DNA from: Thioclava dalianensis
Lineage (GTDB): Bacteria; Pseudomonadota; Alphaproteobacteria; Rhodobacterales; Rhodobacteraceae
NCBI RefSeq assembly: GCF_000715505.1
Contig: NZ_JHEH01000017.1
Location: 1-64,000, forward strand
Length of the DNA stretch: 64,000 bases
Direction: 5' to 3'
The notes below the pieces were generated by a model. It was not told where the DNA came from, did not search any database, and worked only from the letters and a program-made list of their open reading frames with translations. The translations under genes were made by a program, and so were the position numbers. Below, in pieces: positions 44,296-53,223 of this stretch (its first letter is position 1; every line of letters begins with the position of its first letter).

Positions 44296-45171
44296 ATGGC
44301 GATCGAGAAAGTCGGCATCGTGGGTGCAGGTCAGATGGGCAACGGGATCGCCCATGTCTTTGCGCTTGCGGGGTTCGAAGTCCTGCTCAACGACATTGAT
44401 GGCAAAGCTCTCGACAAGGCGCTTGCGACGATCGGGAAAAATCTCGACCGGCAGGGGTCGCGCGAGAAGATCAGCCAAGCTGACCGCGATGCCGCGATGG
44501 CGCGGATCTCGACGACGACCGATCTGACCGATCTCGGCCCGACCGATCTGGTGATCGAGGCCGCGACAGAGCGCGAAACCGTCAAGCAGCAGATTTTCGA
44601 CGCGCTGCTGCCGCATCTCAAGCCCGAAACGATCCTGACTTCGAACACCTCGTCGATCTCGATCACCCGTCTTGCCTCGCGCACCGACCGCCCCGAGAAG
44701 TTCATGGGGTTCCATTTCATGAACCCGGTGCCGGTGATGCAACTGGTCGAGCTGATCCGCGGGATCGCGACCGACAAGGAAACCTACGAGACGCTGCTGG
44801 GCGTGGTCGAAAAGCTTGGCAAGACCTCTGCCTCCGCCGAGGATTTCCCCGCCTTCATCGTCAACCGGATCCTGATGCCGATGATCAACGAGGCAGTCTA
44901 TACGCTTTATGAAGGCGTCGGCAATGTCCGCTCGATCGACGAATCGATGAAGCTGGGCGCGAACCACCCGATGGGGCCGCTGGAGCTTGCGGATTTCATC
45001 GGGCTCGACACCTGCCTTGCGATCATGAACGTGCTGCATGACGGTCTGGCCGACACCAAATACCGCCCCTGCCCACTTCTGACGAAATATGTCGAAGCTG
45101 GCTGGCTGGGCCGCAAATCCGGGCGCGGCTTTTACGACTATCGCGGCGAGACGCCGGTGCCGACGCGCTGA
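44296..45171 (+). CDS. hbd: 3-hydroxybutyryl-CoA dehydrogenase
   Basis: A 291-residue short 3-hydroxyacyl-CoA dehydrogenase. The NAD loop is VGIVGAGQMGNGIAHVFA (6-23), the catalytic region NTSSISITRLA and GFHFMNPVPVMQLVELI holds the His-Glu relay, and FIVNRILMPMINEAVYTL and MKLGANHPMGPLELADFIGLD form the dimer part. It interconverts acetoacetyl-CoA and 3-hydroxybutyryl-CoA, the C4 level that feeds polyhydroxybutyrate breakdown, butyrate and the ethylmalonyl-CoA route. ATG 44296 fits the family start. It is monocistronic and divergent from DUF6473. Confidence 0.93.
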   Translation: MAIEKVGIVGAGQMGNGIAHVFALAGFEVLLNDIDGKALDKALATIGKNLDRQGSREKISQADRDAAMARISTTTDLTDLGPTDLVIEAATERETVKQQIFDALLPHLKPETILTSNTSSISITRLASRTDRPEKFMGFHFMNPVPVMQLVELIRGIATDKETYETLLGVVEKLGKTSASAEDFPAFIVNRILMPMINEAVYTLYEGVGNVRSIDESMKLGANHPMGPLELADFIGLDTCLAIMNVLHDGLADTKYRPCPLLTKYVEAGWLGRKSGRGFYDYRGETPVPTR

Positions 45172-45187
45172 GCGCTGGCGGCGCGAA

Positions 45188-45250
45188 GGGGGCTCTGCCC
45201 CCTCTTCGGCTGTGCCGAAGTCACCCCCGAGATATTTCGACCAAGCGGAG
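45188..45250 (-). repeat. Structured 3'-end intergenic element, copy 3
   Basis: First hairpin GGGGGC-TCT-GCCCCC (45188-45202); second hairpin CTTCGGC-TGT-GCCGAAG (45204-45220); tail ACCCCCGAGATATTTCG then ACCAAGCGGAG (45223-45250). Its second hairpin has other bases than copies 1 and 4, yet stays perfectly paired. It precedes, in plus-strand order, the stop of the minus-strand acyltransferase gene and follows the hbd stop. Confidence 0.7.
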
Positions 45251-45258
45251 GACCCGAG

Positions 45259-46113
45259 TTAAAGCTTGAGGGTCTCTTCCCGCAGATCGGCCAGGAATTT
45301 GCGCGGGTTTTTAAGTGGCTCCGCGATCTCCTCAGCCGTTTTCGCCCGGCCAATCACTGGATGCTGCGGCTTGTTGAGCGCGCGCCGGATTTCATAGAGC
45401 AACAGCCCCTGACGCACGGTCGCGCTGAGCCGGTTGGCGATCTGGTAGGCCCGCGAGTTGCAGCCCGGGAAATGGATCGGCACCACGCTGGCGCCGGAGC
45501 GGGCCAGCATCTTTGCGGTGAACGGGTTCCATTCCTGCTCGATCACGGGGCCGAAAAGCGTCGCGGAATGCGCGACTTGCCCAGCCGGAAACAGCACCAC
45601 GACCCCGCCACGCCGCAGCTGCGCCATGCAGGCCGCGCGCATCTTGAGACTGTCTTCGCGGGCGTTTGCCTCATGCGGGAACGGCACGGGGAGCATATAT
45701 TGCTCGATCTCGGGAATGCCGGTCAGCAAGGAACGGGTCAGGATCAGGTAGTCATCGCGCACCTGACCGATCAGATAGGCCAGCACCATGCCATCGACGA
45801 GCCCATGCGGGTGATTGGCCACCACGACCAGCGGGCCGGTCTTGGGGATCCGGGCGATTTGCTCGGGCGGAGTCGTGACATCGATCCCCATGATGTCGAG
45901 CGCCTGCGGCCAGAACTCCTGCCCGACCGGTGCGCCGCGTTTTTCGAATTTGCGAATGAGCCGCAGCAGGCGCGTCTTGGCAGTCACCCATTCCAGCGCG
46001 CGGATCGTTCCCACTTTGAAAGGGTTCGAAAACGTGCCGGCATAGGACAGCCTGCGCTTGTCGTAGGCCTTCGATTGCGCTTGAGCTGCGGCGATCTCGA
46101 CATGCTCATCCAC
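45259..46113 (-). CDS. Lysophospholipid acyltransferase family protein
   Basis: A 284-residue PlsC-like acyltransferase. VVANHPHGLVDGMVLAYLIG has the HX4D catalytic motif, and VVLFPAGQVAHS has the second motif (FP-G). The rest shows no clear membrane helix beyond one hydrophobic patch, so it may be peripheral. It probably acylates a lysophospholipid or a lipid such as ornithine lipid; acyl and acceptor cannot be predicted. A GTG at 46113 is used, with GAGAGG eight bases before it. It follows the HPr gene by 27 bases and may be its operon partner. Confidence 0.82.
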   Translation of the reverse strand: MDEHVEIAAAQAQSKAYDKRRLSYAGTFSNPFKVGTIRALEWVTAKTRLLRLIRKFEKRGAPVGQEFWPQALDIMGIDVTTPPEQIARIPKTGPLVVVANHPHGLVDGMVLAYLIGQVRDDYLILTRSLLTGIPEIEQYMLPVPFPHEANAREDSLKMRAACMAQLRRGGVVVLFPAGQVAHSATLFGPVIEQEWNPFTAKMLARSGASVVPIHFPGCNSRAYQIANRLSATVRQGLLLYEIRRALNKPQHPVIGRAKTAEEIAEPLKNPRKFLADLREETLKL

Positions 46114-46140
46114 GATATGGACCTCTCGGTTCCGTGCGGG

Positions 46141-46413
46141 TTACATGCCTTCGCCGAACTTGTCCTTCACCAGAGCCTCTAGGGCATCGGCAAGCGTTTC
46201 GGCATCGGCCCCGCGTGTCGTGACTTCAATAGTGGTTCCGCGCGAGGCTGCCAACATCAAAAGCCCCATGATCGAGTCACCCGAAACCGACTGCCCGTCC
46301 TTAGCGACCAGCGCAGAGGCGTCGTGATCCTCAACAACCTCGACAAAGCGGGCCGATGCACGTGCGTGAAGACCCTTCTCGTTCACGATCTCAAGCGTTC
46401 GGGTCACGGACAT
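46141..46413 (-). CDS. ptsH: HPr-like phosphocarrier (NPr) of the nitrogen PTS
   Basis: A 90-residue HPr. GLHARASARFVEVV includes the phospho-acceptor H16 and R18, and SVSGDSIMGLLMLAA contains S47, the site used by HprK. It passes phosphate from EI-Ntr to EIIA proteins; no sugar permease is present, so it is regulatory. It overlaps the EIIA gene by ten bases and is last in the chvI-chvG-hprK-rapZ-EIIA-HPr run. EI-Ntr is not in this window. Confidence 0.93.
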   Translation of the reverse strand: MSVTRTLEIVNEKGLHARASARFVEVVEDHDASALVAKDGQSVSGDSIMGLLMLAASRGTTIEVTTRGADAETLADALEALVKDKFGEGM

Positions 46414-46811
46414 TTGGCATTCGCCTTCTTCACGGTGTAACTGTTGATGTACTTGCGCCCCGCATCAAGCGCCGCTTCGACCGCCGCGTGCACATCGAGG
46501 CTGCGGGATTTGGCGAGCTTGATCAGCAGGGGGAGGTTCGCGCCGTAGATGATCTCGCGCCCGTTCTGCTCGCAGGCCTTGAGCGACAGGTTCGAGGGAG
46601 AGCCTCCGAACATATCGGTGACCACGACCACCCCTTCGCCCAGATCGACATCATCGGCGGCATCGCGAATTTCGGCTTGTTTCCCGGCGCGGTCGTGATC
46701 GTCTTCGATGGTGATGGCCCGGATACCGTCTTGCGGCCCCACAACATGCTCAACGGCGGCGAGATATTCGCGTGCCAGCCCTCCATGTGCGACGATCACG
46801 ATCCCGATCAC
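46404..46811 (-). CDS. PTS EIIA component, mannose type
   Basis: A 135-residue EIIA-Man domain. [21 protein letters not shown] has the phospho-histidine H9, and [20 protein letters not shown] is the second loop. No EIIB, C or D parts are nearby, so it acts as a phosphorylation-state sensor, as in other alphaproteobacteria. The start is GTG 46811 in a four-base overlap (GTGA) with the rapZ stop. The C-terminus KKANAKCP overlaps the HPr start. Confidence 0.92.
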   Translation of the reverse strand: MIGIVIVAHGGLAREYLAAVEHVVGPQDGIRAITIEDDHDRAGKQAEIRDAADDVDLGEGVVVVTDMFGGSPSNLSLKACEQNGREIIYGANLPLLIKLAKSRSLDVHAAVEAALDAGRKYINSYTVKKANAKCP

Positions 46812-47734
46812 GCGCCTGCCTCCATCTTCGATGCAGCCCCGTCGGGCGATTTTCGTTCTAGCTCTCTATGGCGCTTAGACACCTGCCAACCGGCCTCTGC
46901 AAGCGCTTTGGTGACTGTTTCAGTCATCATAACAGAGCGGTGTTGCCCACCGGTACATCCAAATCCCACCGAAAGATGCGCCTTGCCTTCCGCGACATAG
47001 GCCGGGAGGAGAAACAGCAAGAGATCCATCACCTTGGCGTAGAATTCCGCATAGCGCGGGTCGCTCTCAACATGGGTCGCCACCGCCGCGTCGCGCCCAT
47101 CGAGCGGGCGCAGCGCCGGGTCCCAATGGGGATTGGCCAGAAAACGGCAATCGAACATCAGATCAATCCCGCGCGGCACACCGCGCTTGTAGCTGAAGGA
47201 ATGAACCGAAACCGCCAGCCGCTCGATGCGCCCAGTGTCGAAAAAGCGCCCCAGCTCGGCGCGCAGGTCGTGCGGGCTCATCTCGGAGGTGTCGATCAGC
47301 ACATCGGCGCGCAGCTTGATCGGCGCGAGGATATCGACCTCCTGCGCGATACCCGATCCGGGCGGGGCATCGGGCGACAGCGGATGCCGCCGCCGGGTCT
47401 CGGAGTAGCGCCGCACGAGAACGTCTTCGCGCGCGTCGAGATAGAGCAGCTCAAGGTTGAGATCGGGCTCGCGGGTCAAAGTGTCGATCAGCTCGATCAG
47501 GGCGGCGGCGGAGAAATCCCGCCCGCGCACATCGACCCCAAGCGCGACCGGGTGACCGATATGGCCCGAAAGCAGGCGCGGGATCAGGCTCAACGGCAGG
47601 TTGATAATCGGCTCGTAGCCCAGATCCTCAAGCGCGCCAATCGCCGTCGTGCGCCCAGCCCCAGACGGGCCAGAGACGAGCACCACTCGCTGACCTTCTT
47701 GCTGTGTCGCCGGATCGGATCGGGTCACGCCCAT
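46808..47734 (-). CDS. rapZ: RNase adapter protein RapZ (YvcJ family)
   Basis: A 308-residue nucleotide-binding protein. The P-loop is GPSGAGRTT (22-30), so the usual lysine is an arginine (R28, codon CGC). [25 protein letters not shown] and [14 protein letters not shown] and [14 protein letters not shown] are strongly conserved. In E. coli RapZ directs RNase E to the GlmZ sRNA and senses glucosamine-6-phosphate; whether it does so here is unknown. It overlaps hprK by ten bases. ATG 47734. Confidence 0.92.
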   Translation of the reverse strand: MGVTRSDPATQQEGQRVVLVSGPSGAGRTTAIGALEDLGYEPIINLPLSLIPRLLSGHIGHPVALGVDVRGRDFSAAALIELIDTLTREPDLNLELLYLDAREDVLVRRYSETRRRHPLSPDAPPGSGIAQEVDILAPIKLRADVLIDTSEMSPHDLRAELGRFFDTGRIERLAVSVHSFSYKRGVPRGIDLMFDCRFLANPHWDPALRPLDGRDAAVATHVESDPRYAEFYAKVMDLLLFLLPAYVAEGKAHLSVGFGCTGGQHRSVMMTETVTKALAEAGWQVSKRHRELERKSPDGAASKMEAGA

Positions 47735-48168
47735 CGGCCTTCTTTCAAGAATTGCAATATTGCCACGTCAAGATGGCCATTTTGCAATTGCAGCACAAGG
47801 GGCAGCGCAACGCCAAGCACCCTGTCTTTTCGATAGGGTGGGAGGCGCTGATCCTCGATCCGGTCCAAGTCGACGCAGAGCGTGACGCGCGCCTGCGACA
47901 AGGCATCGGCGCGCAGGATGCCAACGCCGCGCGCCTCGATCCGCCCGGCAAGCTCGGGCGGCGCGCTTGCGATCAACTGCCCCGCGTCATCGCTGCGCAG
48001 ATCGGTGCGGTCATCCGAGACCAGCCGCGCACCAAAAGCCATAAGACGCAGGGCGAGTTGAGACTTTCCGCTGCCCGAGGCACCACGGATCAGCACACCG
48101 CGCTCGGCATCGAGCGCCACCGCGGTGGCGTGGATATTTTCGCTGCGGTTGAGCAACGGGACGGTCAC
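47725..48168 (-). CDS. hprK: Truncated HPr kinase/phosphorylase
   Basis: A 147-residue protein comprising only the C-terminal kinase half of Hpr[15 protein letters not shown] (29-42) is the P-loop, with IHATAV just before it. The N-terminal domain present in Firmicutes is absent, as is normal for alphaproteobacteria, where it phosphorylates HPr on serine. The start is GTG 48168, five bases after chvG. Acts between the ChvGI sensor and the PTS. Confidence 0.9.
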   Translation of the reverse strand: MTVPLLNRSENIHATAVALDAERGVLIRGASGSGKSQLALRLMAFGARLVSDDRTDLRSDDAGQLIASAPPELAGRIEARGVGILRADALSQARVTLCVDLDRIEDQRLPPYRKDRVLGVALPLVLQLQNGHLDVAILQFLKEGRWA

Positions 48169-48172
48169 AGGA

Positions 48173-49918
48173 TCAGACCGGGAGGCCGACGACGAAACGT
48201 GCTCCCAGCGGGTCGGACGTCAGATCGGCATCGGTCGGGCGGATATTCTCGGCCCAGATCACGCCACCATGTGCCTCGATGATCTGCTTGGAGATCGCAA
48301 GGCCAAGGCCGGAGTGATCGCCGAACTGACCCTCGGGGCGTTCCGAGTAGAACCGCTTGAAGACCTTGCTCAACGCCTCTTGCGGAATGCCGGGGCCGGT
48401 ATCCTCCACCACGACGAGCACCCGATTGTCGCGCCGCCGTGCCCAGACGCGCACCGCATCGCCATCCTCGCAGAACGAGGTCGCGTTGGTTATCAGATTG
48501 ACGAAGACCTGCGCGAGCCGCGCCTCCAGCCCCGAAATCTCAACCGGATGCTTGGGCAGATCGGTGATGAACTCGACGCCCTTCTTGCGCGCCTCCTGAC
48601 CGAGATACTCCGTCAGGTTGCCCACCATCTTCACCAAATCGAACTGCTCTTCCTCTTCCTTCACCAGCTCGCTGTCGAGCCGCGAGGCGTTGGAGATGTC
48701 GCTGACCAGCCGGTCCAGCCGCCGCACGTCATGGTCGATGACATCCAGAAGCTTGTCGCGATGCTCTTCCTTCTTGACCATGCGCAGCGAAGAGACGGCA
48801 GAGCGCAGGCTGGCCAGCGGGTTCTTGATCTCGTGGCTCACATCGGCGGCGAACTGTTCGTTGGCGTCGATCCGGTCATAGAGTGCCGCCACCATGCCGC
48901 GCATCGCCCCCGACAGCCGCCCGATTTCGTCGGGACGCGCGGTCAGATCGGGAATGCGCACGCGCGCCGGGGCCATTTTGCGGGCGTTCTTCTCGCGTCC
49001 GATTTCGGCGGCAGCGGCCAGATCAGAGAGCGGATTCGCGATGGTCGAGGCCAGAACAAGGCTGAGGCCAATCGAGACGATGATCGCGATGACAAACATC
49101 TGCAGCACCTGCTCGCGCTCAATCGCGACGAGTGCGTCGATCTGACCGGCCACCGAGGTCAGGCCAAGTACGCCAACGACCCGGTCGCCTTGCCGCACGG
49201 GCGTGGCCACGGCGAAAATCGTGGCCCCCGCCGCGTTCTTTTGCGACAGGATCTGCGTTTTGCCCGCAAGCGCGCTGGGAACGATCTGGCGCACGGTCTC
49301 AAGCGGATTGACCGTCGCGTTATCGCCCGAGCGCGCGATCACCCGCGACATGGTCCCCCAGATCTTTCCGAGAAAATCGGTGAGGATCGTGGTGCGGCGG
49401 TCCAATTCAAGCCCCTCGACCTGCTCTGCCGGGGCGCGCTTTCCCATGGTGGACGTGCCGATCAGCGCCGCACTGGGATCAAAGAGGTAGAGATTTGAGC
49501 CATCTGGCAGCTGGATGCCCGCAATCGTCGCGGCAGGGTCAATCCCATCGCCCGCCGCCAGATTGACCGGTGCACCGGCAGGCAGCTGTGCCTCGAAAAC
49601 GTCGGCTGCGAGCTGCGCCTCATTCACGAGGCCTGCTTCGCGCTGCATCACCAATGTGTCGCGAAACGGGTTGAGATAGAGCACACCCACCACAAGCACG
49701 ACCATCGCGAGCAAATTGAAGATAATGATCTTGCGGGCAAGCGGCGAGCGGTTGAGCGCGATCATCCCACGGCGGGCACGACCGAGCCGCAGGTCCTCAT
49801 CGACACCATCCTCAGGCCCGACCCAATCTTCACCGAAGATGACGTCAGTGCCTGCCTTCGTCGGCCTGCCTTTGGTCCTGCGCGACCGTCCCAATCCAAT
49901 CCTCCCCGCGATGCTCAT
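48173..49918 (-). CDS. chvG: ChvG/ExoS-type membrane sensor kinase
   Basis: A 581-residue kinase. A basic N-terminus (1-60) precedes TM1 (about 64-82), a periplasmic domain (83-270) and TM2 (about 271-291). HAMP follows (292-345). H362 in SHEIKNPLASLRSAV is phosphorylated, and NLITNATSFC (N), VEDTGPGIPQEAL (G1) and HSGLGLAISKQII (G2) bind ATP. In rhizobia ChvG senses acidity or envelope change, inhibited by ExoR; no exoR is present here. It reads from chvI with a 12-base gap. Confidence 0.93.
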   Translation of the reverse strand: MSIAGRIGLGRSRRTKGRPTKAGTDVIFGEDWVGPEDGVDEDLRLGRARRGMIALNRSPLARKIIIFNLLAMVVLVVGVLYLNPFRDTLVMQREAGLVNEAQLAADVFEAQLPAGAPVNLAAGDGIDPAATIAGIQLPDGSNLYLFDPSAALIGTSTMGKRAPAEQVEGLELDRRTTILTDFLGKIWGTMSRVIARSGDNATVNPLETVRQIVPSALAGKTQILSQKNAAGATIFAVATPVRQGDRVVGVLGLTSVAGQIDALVAIEREQVLQMFVIAIIVSIGLSLVLASTIANPLSDLAAAAEIGREKNARKMAPARVRIPDLTARPDEIGRLSGAMRGMVAALYDRIDANEQFAADVSHEIKNPLASLRSAVSSLRMVKKEEHRDKLLDVIDHDVRRLDRLVSDISNASRLDSELVKEEEEQFDLVKMVGNLTEYLGQEARKKGVEFITDLPKHPVEISGLEARLAQVFVNLITNATSFCEDGDAVRVWARRRDNRVLVVVEDTGPGIPQEALSKVFKRFYSERPEGQFGDHSGLGLAISKQIIEAHGGVIWAENIRPTDADLTSDPLGARFVVGLPV

Positions 49919-49930
49919 GGCTGGTACGGG

Positions 49931-50632
49931 TCACTCTTCGTTATAGCGGTAGCCGATGCCATAAAGCGTCTCGATGGCCGAAAACTCGTCATCGGCCGTG
50001 CGCATCTTTTTCCGCAAGCGTTTGATATGACTGTCGATCGTGCGATCATCGACATAGACCTGATCGTCATAGGCCACATCCATCAGCTGATCGCGGGATT
50101 TGACGAAACCGGGACGTTGGGCGAGCGCCTGCAACAGCAAAAACTCCGTCACGGTCAGCGTCACGTCCTTGCCCTTCCAAGTCACGGCATGGCGCAGGGG
50201 ATCCATCTCAAGCGCGCCGCGCACCATAACCTTGTTTTCTTCGGTCGTGGCGACTTCCCCGGTGCTGATCGCTTCCTGACGACGCAAGAGCGCCCGGATC
50301 CGCTCTACCAAAAGGCGCTGCGAGAACGGCTTTTTCACGTAATCATCGGCGCCCATCCGCAGGCCGAGCACCTCGTCGATTTCGTCATCCTTGGAGGTCA
50401 GGAAAATAATCGGCATCGCGGTTTTCAGGCGCAGCTTTTGCAACAGCTCCATCCCGTCCATCCGTGGCATCTTGATATCCAGAACCGCCATATCCGGCAG
50501 GCGCTTGCTGAATGCATCGAAAGCGGCCTGACCGTCATTATAGGTTTCGACGTCGTATCCCTCCGCCTCAAGCGTCATCGACACCGAGGTCAAGATATTG
50601 CGGTCATCGTCAACCAAAGCGATCCTTGACAT
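49931..50632 (-). CDS. chvI: ChvI response regulator
   Basis: A 233-residue OmpR-type regulator. [20 protein letters not shown]52 in [12 protein letters not shown] and [19 protein letters not shown] form the receiver; [24 protein letters not shown] and [17 protein letters not shown] form the DNA-binding part. I use ATG 50632 because the family starts there and AAGGG lies just before; an ATG at 50647 would add MRGKG. It leads the operon and is divergent from pckA, as in other alphaproteobacteria. Confidence 0.93.
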   Translation of the reverse strand: MSRIALVDDDRNILTSVSMTLEAEGYDVETYNDGQAAFDAFSKRLPDMAVLDIKMPRMDGMELLQKLRLKTAMPIIFLTSKDDEIDEVLGLRMGADDYVKKPFSQRLLVERIRALLRRQEAISTGEVATTEENKVMVRGALEMDPLRHAVTWKGKDVTLTVTEFLLLQALAQRPGFVKSRDQLMDVAYDDQVYVDDRTIDSHIKRLRKKMRTADDEFSAIETLYGIGYRYNEE

Positions 50633-50975
50633 GCCCTTACCCCTCATAGCTGTTCTTTTGTTGTTAGACACATCATCTGCATTTGGGTCCGGCAAATCAA
50701 CCAAGATGTGCGAATCACGTATAATTCCCGAATCATCAGAGCGGAAAATCTCAAAGGTTTGACTAATTTGCCTCACCTTTGCGCAAGAATTCGCGATGGT
50801 GGCGCTAACCCCGAAAATGGTTGCGCTAACGACGGCAAGCTTTCTGTTCCTTGTCAAAATTGTCATGCTATAGCCCATTCATCGGGGCAGTTTCTCTACC
50901 CTGATCGGCATCTCGAGGCCCCGAGGTGCCGAGAGGAACCCAAGATACGCCGCATGACGGCATCGGGAGCGACAG
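50633..50975. promoter_or_regulatory. chvI-pckA divergent regulatory region
   Basis: The largest gene-free stretch of the window, 343 bases. No gene is visible. It holds a direct repeat TGGTGGCGCTAAC (50797-50809) and TGGTTGCGCTAAC (50818-50830), period 21 bases, i.e. two helical turns, with one mismatch. It also has the palindromic octamer TTGCGCAA (50779-50786). CTAAC boxes resemble half-sites of the LacI-family regulators (PckR, CceR) that control pckA in relatives. Confidence 0.45.
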
Positions 50976-52574
50976 ATGAACAATGGACATGTAAACCCAG
51001 CAAAGCGCCTTGAAGCCCAAGGGATCGAAGGTCTGGGGACGGTCTATTATAACCTGCTGGAACCAGCCCTGATCGAAGAGGCAATCAAGCGCGGAGAGGG
51101 AACGCTGGGCAAGGGGGGCGCATTTTACTGCACCACGGGCGCCCATACCGGTCGCTCGCCCAAGGACAAGCACATCGTGCGGACCCCGTCGGTTGAAGAC
51201 ACCGTCTGGTGGGACAACAACAACCCGATGTCCCCCGAGGCCTTTGACCTTCTGCATGCGGACATGCTCGCCCATCTTCAGGGCCGCGACATGTTCGTCG
51301 AAGATCTCTATGCCGGATCGGACCCGGCCCATCGCCTGGATGTACGCCTCGTCGCCGAGCTGGCATGGCACGCGCTGTTCCTGCGCACGATGCTGCGCCG
51401 CCCCGAGCGCGCAGAGCTCGACAGCTTCGACCCCGAATGGACGATCATCAACTGCCCGAGCTTCAAGGCCGATCCCGCGCGCCACGGCTGCCGCTCGGAA
51501 ACCGTGATCGCGTTCAACTTCGACAAGAAGGTGATCCTGATCGGCAACACCGCCTATGCGGGCGAGAACAAGAAAGGCGTGTTCACGCTGCTCAACTACA
51601 TCCTGCCCGGCAAGGATGTCATGGCGATGCATTGCTCGGCCAACCATGCGATCGACGATCCCGATGATGCGGCTGTGTTCTTCGGCCTGTCGGGTACCGG
51701 CAAAACCACGCTGTCGGCCGATCCCTCGCGCATCCTGATCGGCGATGACGAGCACGGCTGGTCCGAGAAAGGCATCTTCAACTTCGAAGGCGGCTGCTAC
51801 GCCAAGACGATCAATCTGAGCAAAGAGGCCGAGCCCGAGATCTACGCGACCTGCTCGATGTTCGGCACCGTCGTCGAGAACATGGTGTTCGACCCCGAAA
51901 CCAAAGAGTTGGATTTCACCGACAGCTCGATCACCGAGAACATGCGCTGCGCCTACCCGCTGCACTATATCTCGAACGCCTCGGACAATGCGCTTGGCGG
52001 CCACCCCAAGAATGTCATCATGCTGACCTGTGATGCATTCGGCGTGCTGCCTCCGATCGCGCGGCTGACCCCGGCTCAGGCGATGTATCACTTCCTGTCG
52101 GGCTTCACCTCAAAGACGCCGGGGACCGAGATGGGGGTGATCGAGCCGGTCCCGACCTTCTCGACCTGCTTTGGTGCGCCCTTCATGCCGCGCCGCCCCG
52201 AGGTCTATGGCAAGCTGCTGCAAGAAAAGATCCGTGCCCATGGCTCGTCGTGCTGGCTCGTCAATACCGGCTGGACCGGCGGTGCGTTTGGCACCGGCTC
52301 GCGGATGCCGATCCGCGCCACCCGCGCGCTCCTGACCGCAGCGCTCGATGGCTCGCTGCACAATGCCGAGTTCCGCAAGGATGCCAATTTCGGCTTCGAA
52401 GTGCCGGTCGAAGTGCCGGGCGTCTCGGATGTGTTGCTTGATCCGCGCCGCACTTGGGATGATCGCGACGCCTACGACGCGCAGGCCGCGAAACTCGTGC
52501 AGATGTTCTCGGACAACTTCGCACAATACGTGCCCTTCATCGACGAGGACGTGCGCGCCGCAGCCATCGGCTGA
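50976..52574 (+). CDS. pckA: Phosphoenolpyruvate carboxykinase (ATP)
   Basis: A 532-residue enzyme that turns oxaloacetate into phosphoenolpyruvate, the first step of gluconeogenesis. [14 protein letters not shown] (53-66), the P-loop [14 protein letters not shown] (237-250), EGGCYAKTI and the metal residues in [15 protein letters not shown] are seen. [17 protein letters not shown] is near the end. It is the ATP-type, not GTP-type. GGGAGC precedes ATG 50976. Substrate comes from malate/succinyl-CoA made by the ethylmalonyl-CoA route. Confidence 0.97.
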   Translation: MNNGHVNPAKRLEAQGIEGLGTVYYNLLEPALIEEAIKRGEGTLGKGGAFYCTTGAHTGRSPKDKHIVRTPSVEDTVWWDNNNPMSPEAFDLLHADMLAHLQGRDMFVEDLYAGSDPAHRLDVRLVAELAWHALFLRTMLRRPERAELDSFDPEWTIINCPSFKADPARHGCRSETVIAFNFDKKVILIGNTAYAGENKKGVFTLLNYILPGKDVMAMHCSANHAIDDPDDAAVFFGLSGTGKTTLSADPSRILIGDDEHGWSEKGIFNFEGGCYAKTINLSKEAEPEIYATCSMFGTVVENMVFDPETKELDFTDSSITENMRCAYPLHYISNASDNALGGHPKNVIMLTCDAFGVLPPIARLTPAQAMYHFLSGFTSKTPGTEMGVIEPVPTFSTCFGAPFMPRRPEVYGKLLQEKIRAHGSSCWLVNTGWTGGAFGTGSRMPIRATRALLTAALDGSLHNAEFRKDANFGFEVPVEVPGVSDVLLDPRRTWDDRDAYDAQAAKLVQMFSDNFAQYVPFIDEDVRAAAIG

Positions 52575-52623
52575 GGCAGCGCGCCCTTTGCGCCGCAGCA
52601 ATGCGGCGCCCCCTGAACAGCAA

Positions 52624-52652
52624 AAAGGCCGGAGCGATCTGCTCCGGCCTTT
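52624..52652. terminator. Bidirectional terminator between pckA and the small secreted protein gene
   Basis: AAAGGCCGGAGC (52624-52635) and GCTCCGGCCTTT (52641-52652) are 12-bp arms around GATCT, with A and T runs. A GC-rich hairpin (GCGCCGC/GCGGCGC, about 52590-52609) lies just before it. Confidence 0.9.
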
Positions 52653-52680
52653 CACATTCTAGCGGCGCATCGCTGCGCTA

Positions 52681-53022
52681 TCAGTAAACTTTCACGCCAA
52701 TGCGGCTGGCTTGGAAGGTGCGGATCTCGGTGCCGGCTTCAACGCCGGTTGCGAGGACCTGACGCCCCTCGATGGTGCCACCGCAGCGCTTGCTTTCGAA
52801 CGGGCCGACGCCGCCATCCGAATAGGTCACGAGCTTCGAGTCGGGCAGGTAATCTTTGATCGCCTGGAAGCTCGGAGCGGGTGCGTTGCAATCACCGCCG
52901 ATATAGTTGGCGAGGACCTTGGTCTCACCAAGCTTGAGCTTTTCAACAGTGCCAGCAGCAGCGAGGCCGGGCGTGATGATCGTCAGCAGGGCAAGGGCAC
53001 CCCATTGCATGGTGCGTTTCAT
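52681..53022 (-). CDS. Small secreted protein of unknown function
   Basis: A 113-residue protein I do not recognise. MKRTMQWGALALLTIITPG with LAAAG gives a signal peptide cleaved near residue 23. The mature part of about 90 residues has two cysteines (GGDC and SKRC), likely a disulfide, and a beta-rich look (ETKVLANYIGG, LVTYSDGGVGPFES, GRQVLATGVEAGTEIRT). ATG 53022 follows GGAGAG. It is a single gene, converging on pckA and divergent from the phospholipase-D gene. No partner suggests a job. Confidence 0.75.
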   Translation of the reverse strand: MKRTMQWGALALLTIITPGLAAAGTVEKLKLGETKVLANYIGGDCNAPAPSFQAIKDYLPDSKLVTYSDGGVGPFESKRCGGTIEGRQVLATGVEAGTEIRTFQASRIGVKVY

Positions 53023-53125
53023 GATCTCTCCAAAAATATCGTGGCTCCCGGGCAGCGAGATAGGCCAAAACACCCTGTACTGTCCAGTTCATGCTGCTAT
53101 GCAGAAATGTCATAACTCGCCGCTT

Positions 53126-53151
53126 GGAACCGCTTGGGCCGTTGCGGGGTT
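53126..53151 (+). promoter_or_regulatory. Second GGAACC-N16 promoter-like signal, before the phospholipase-D gene
   Basis: GGAACC (53126-53131), 16 bases, then GGTT (53148-53151), one base off the CGTT of the -10 element. As at 37539, the -35 is preceded by TT. It is 72 bases before ATG 53224. Confidence 0.35.
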
Positions 53152-53223
53152 ACATCAGAGAATCGCCGCGGATCGGCCAGAGGCTCTTTCCCAAAATCGA
53201 TAACCCTCTACACTGCGCAGGAC

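Noticed and set aside
47725-48168. hprK as a truncated pseudogene
   Set aside because: Alphaproteobacterial HprK proteins are all of this short form, and the gene is tightly packed in a conserved operon.
50935-50940. GGAACC just before pckA
   Set aside because: The bases 16-17 positions on are ACGG, and it is too near the start codon.
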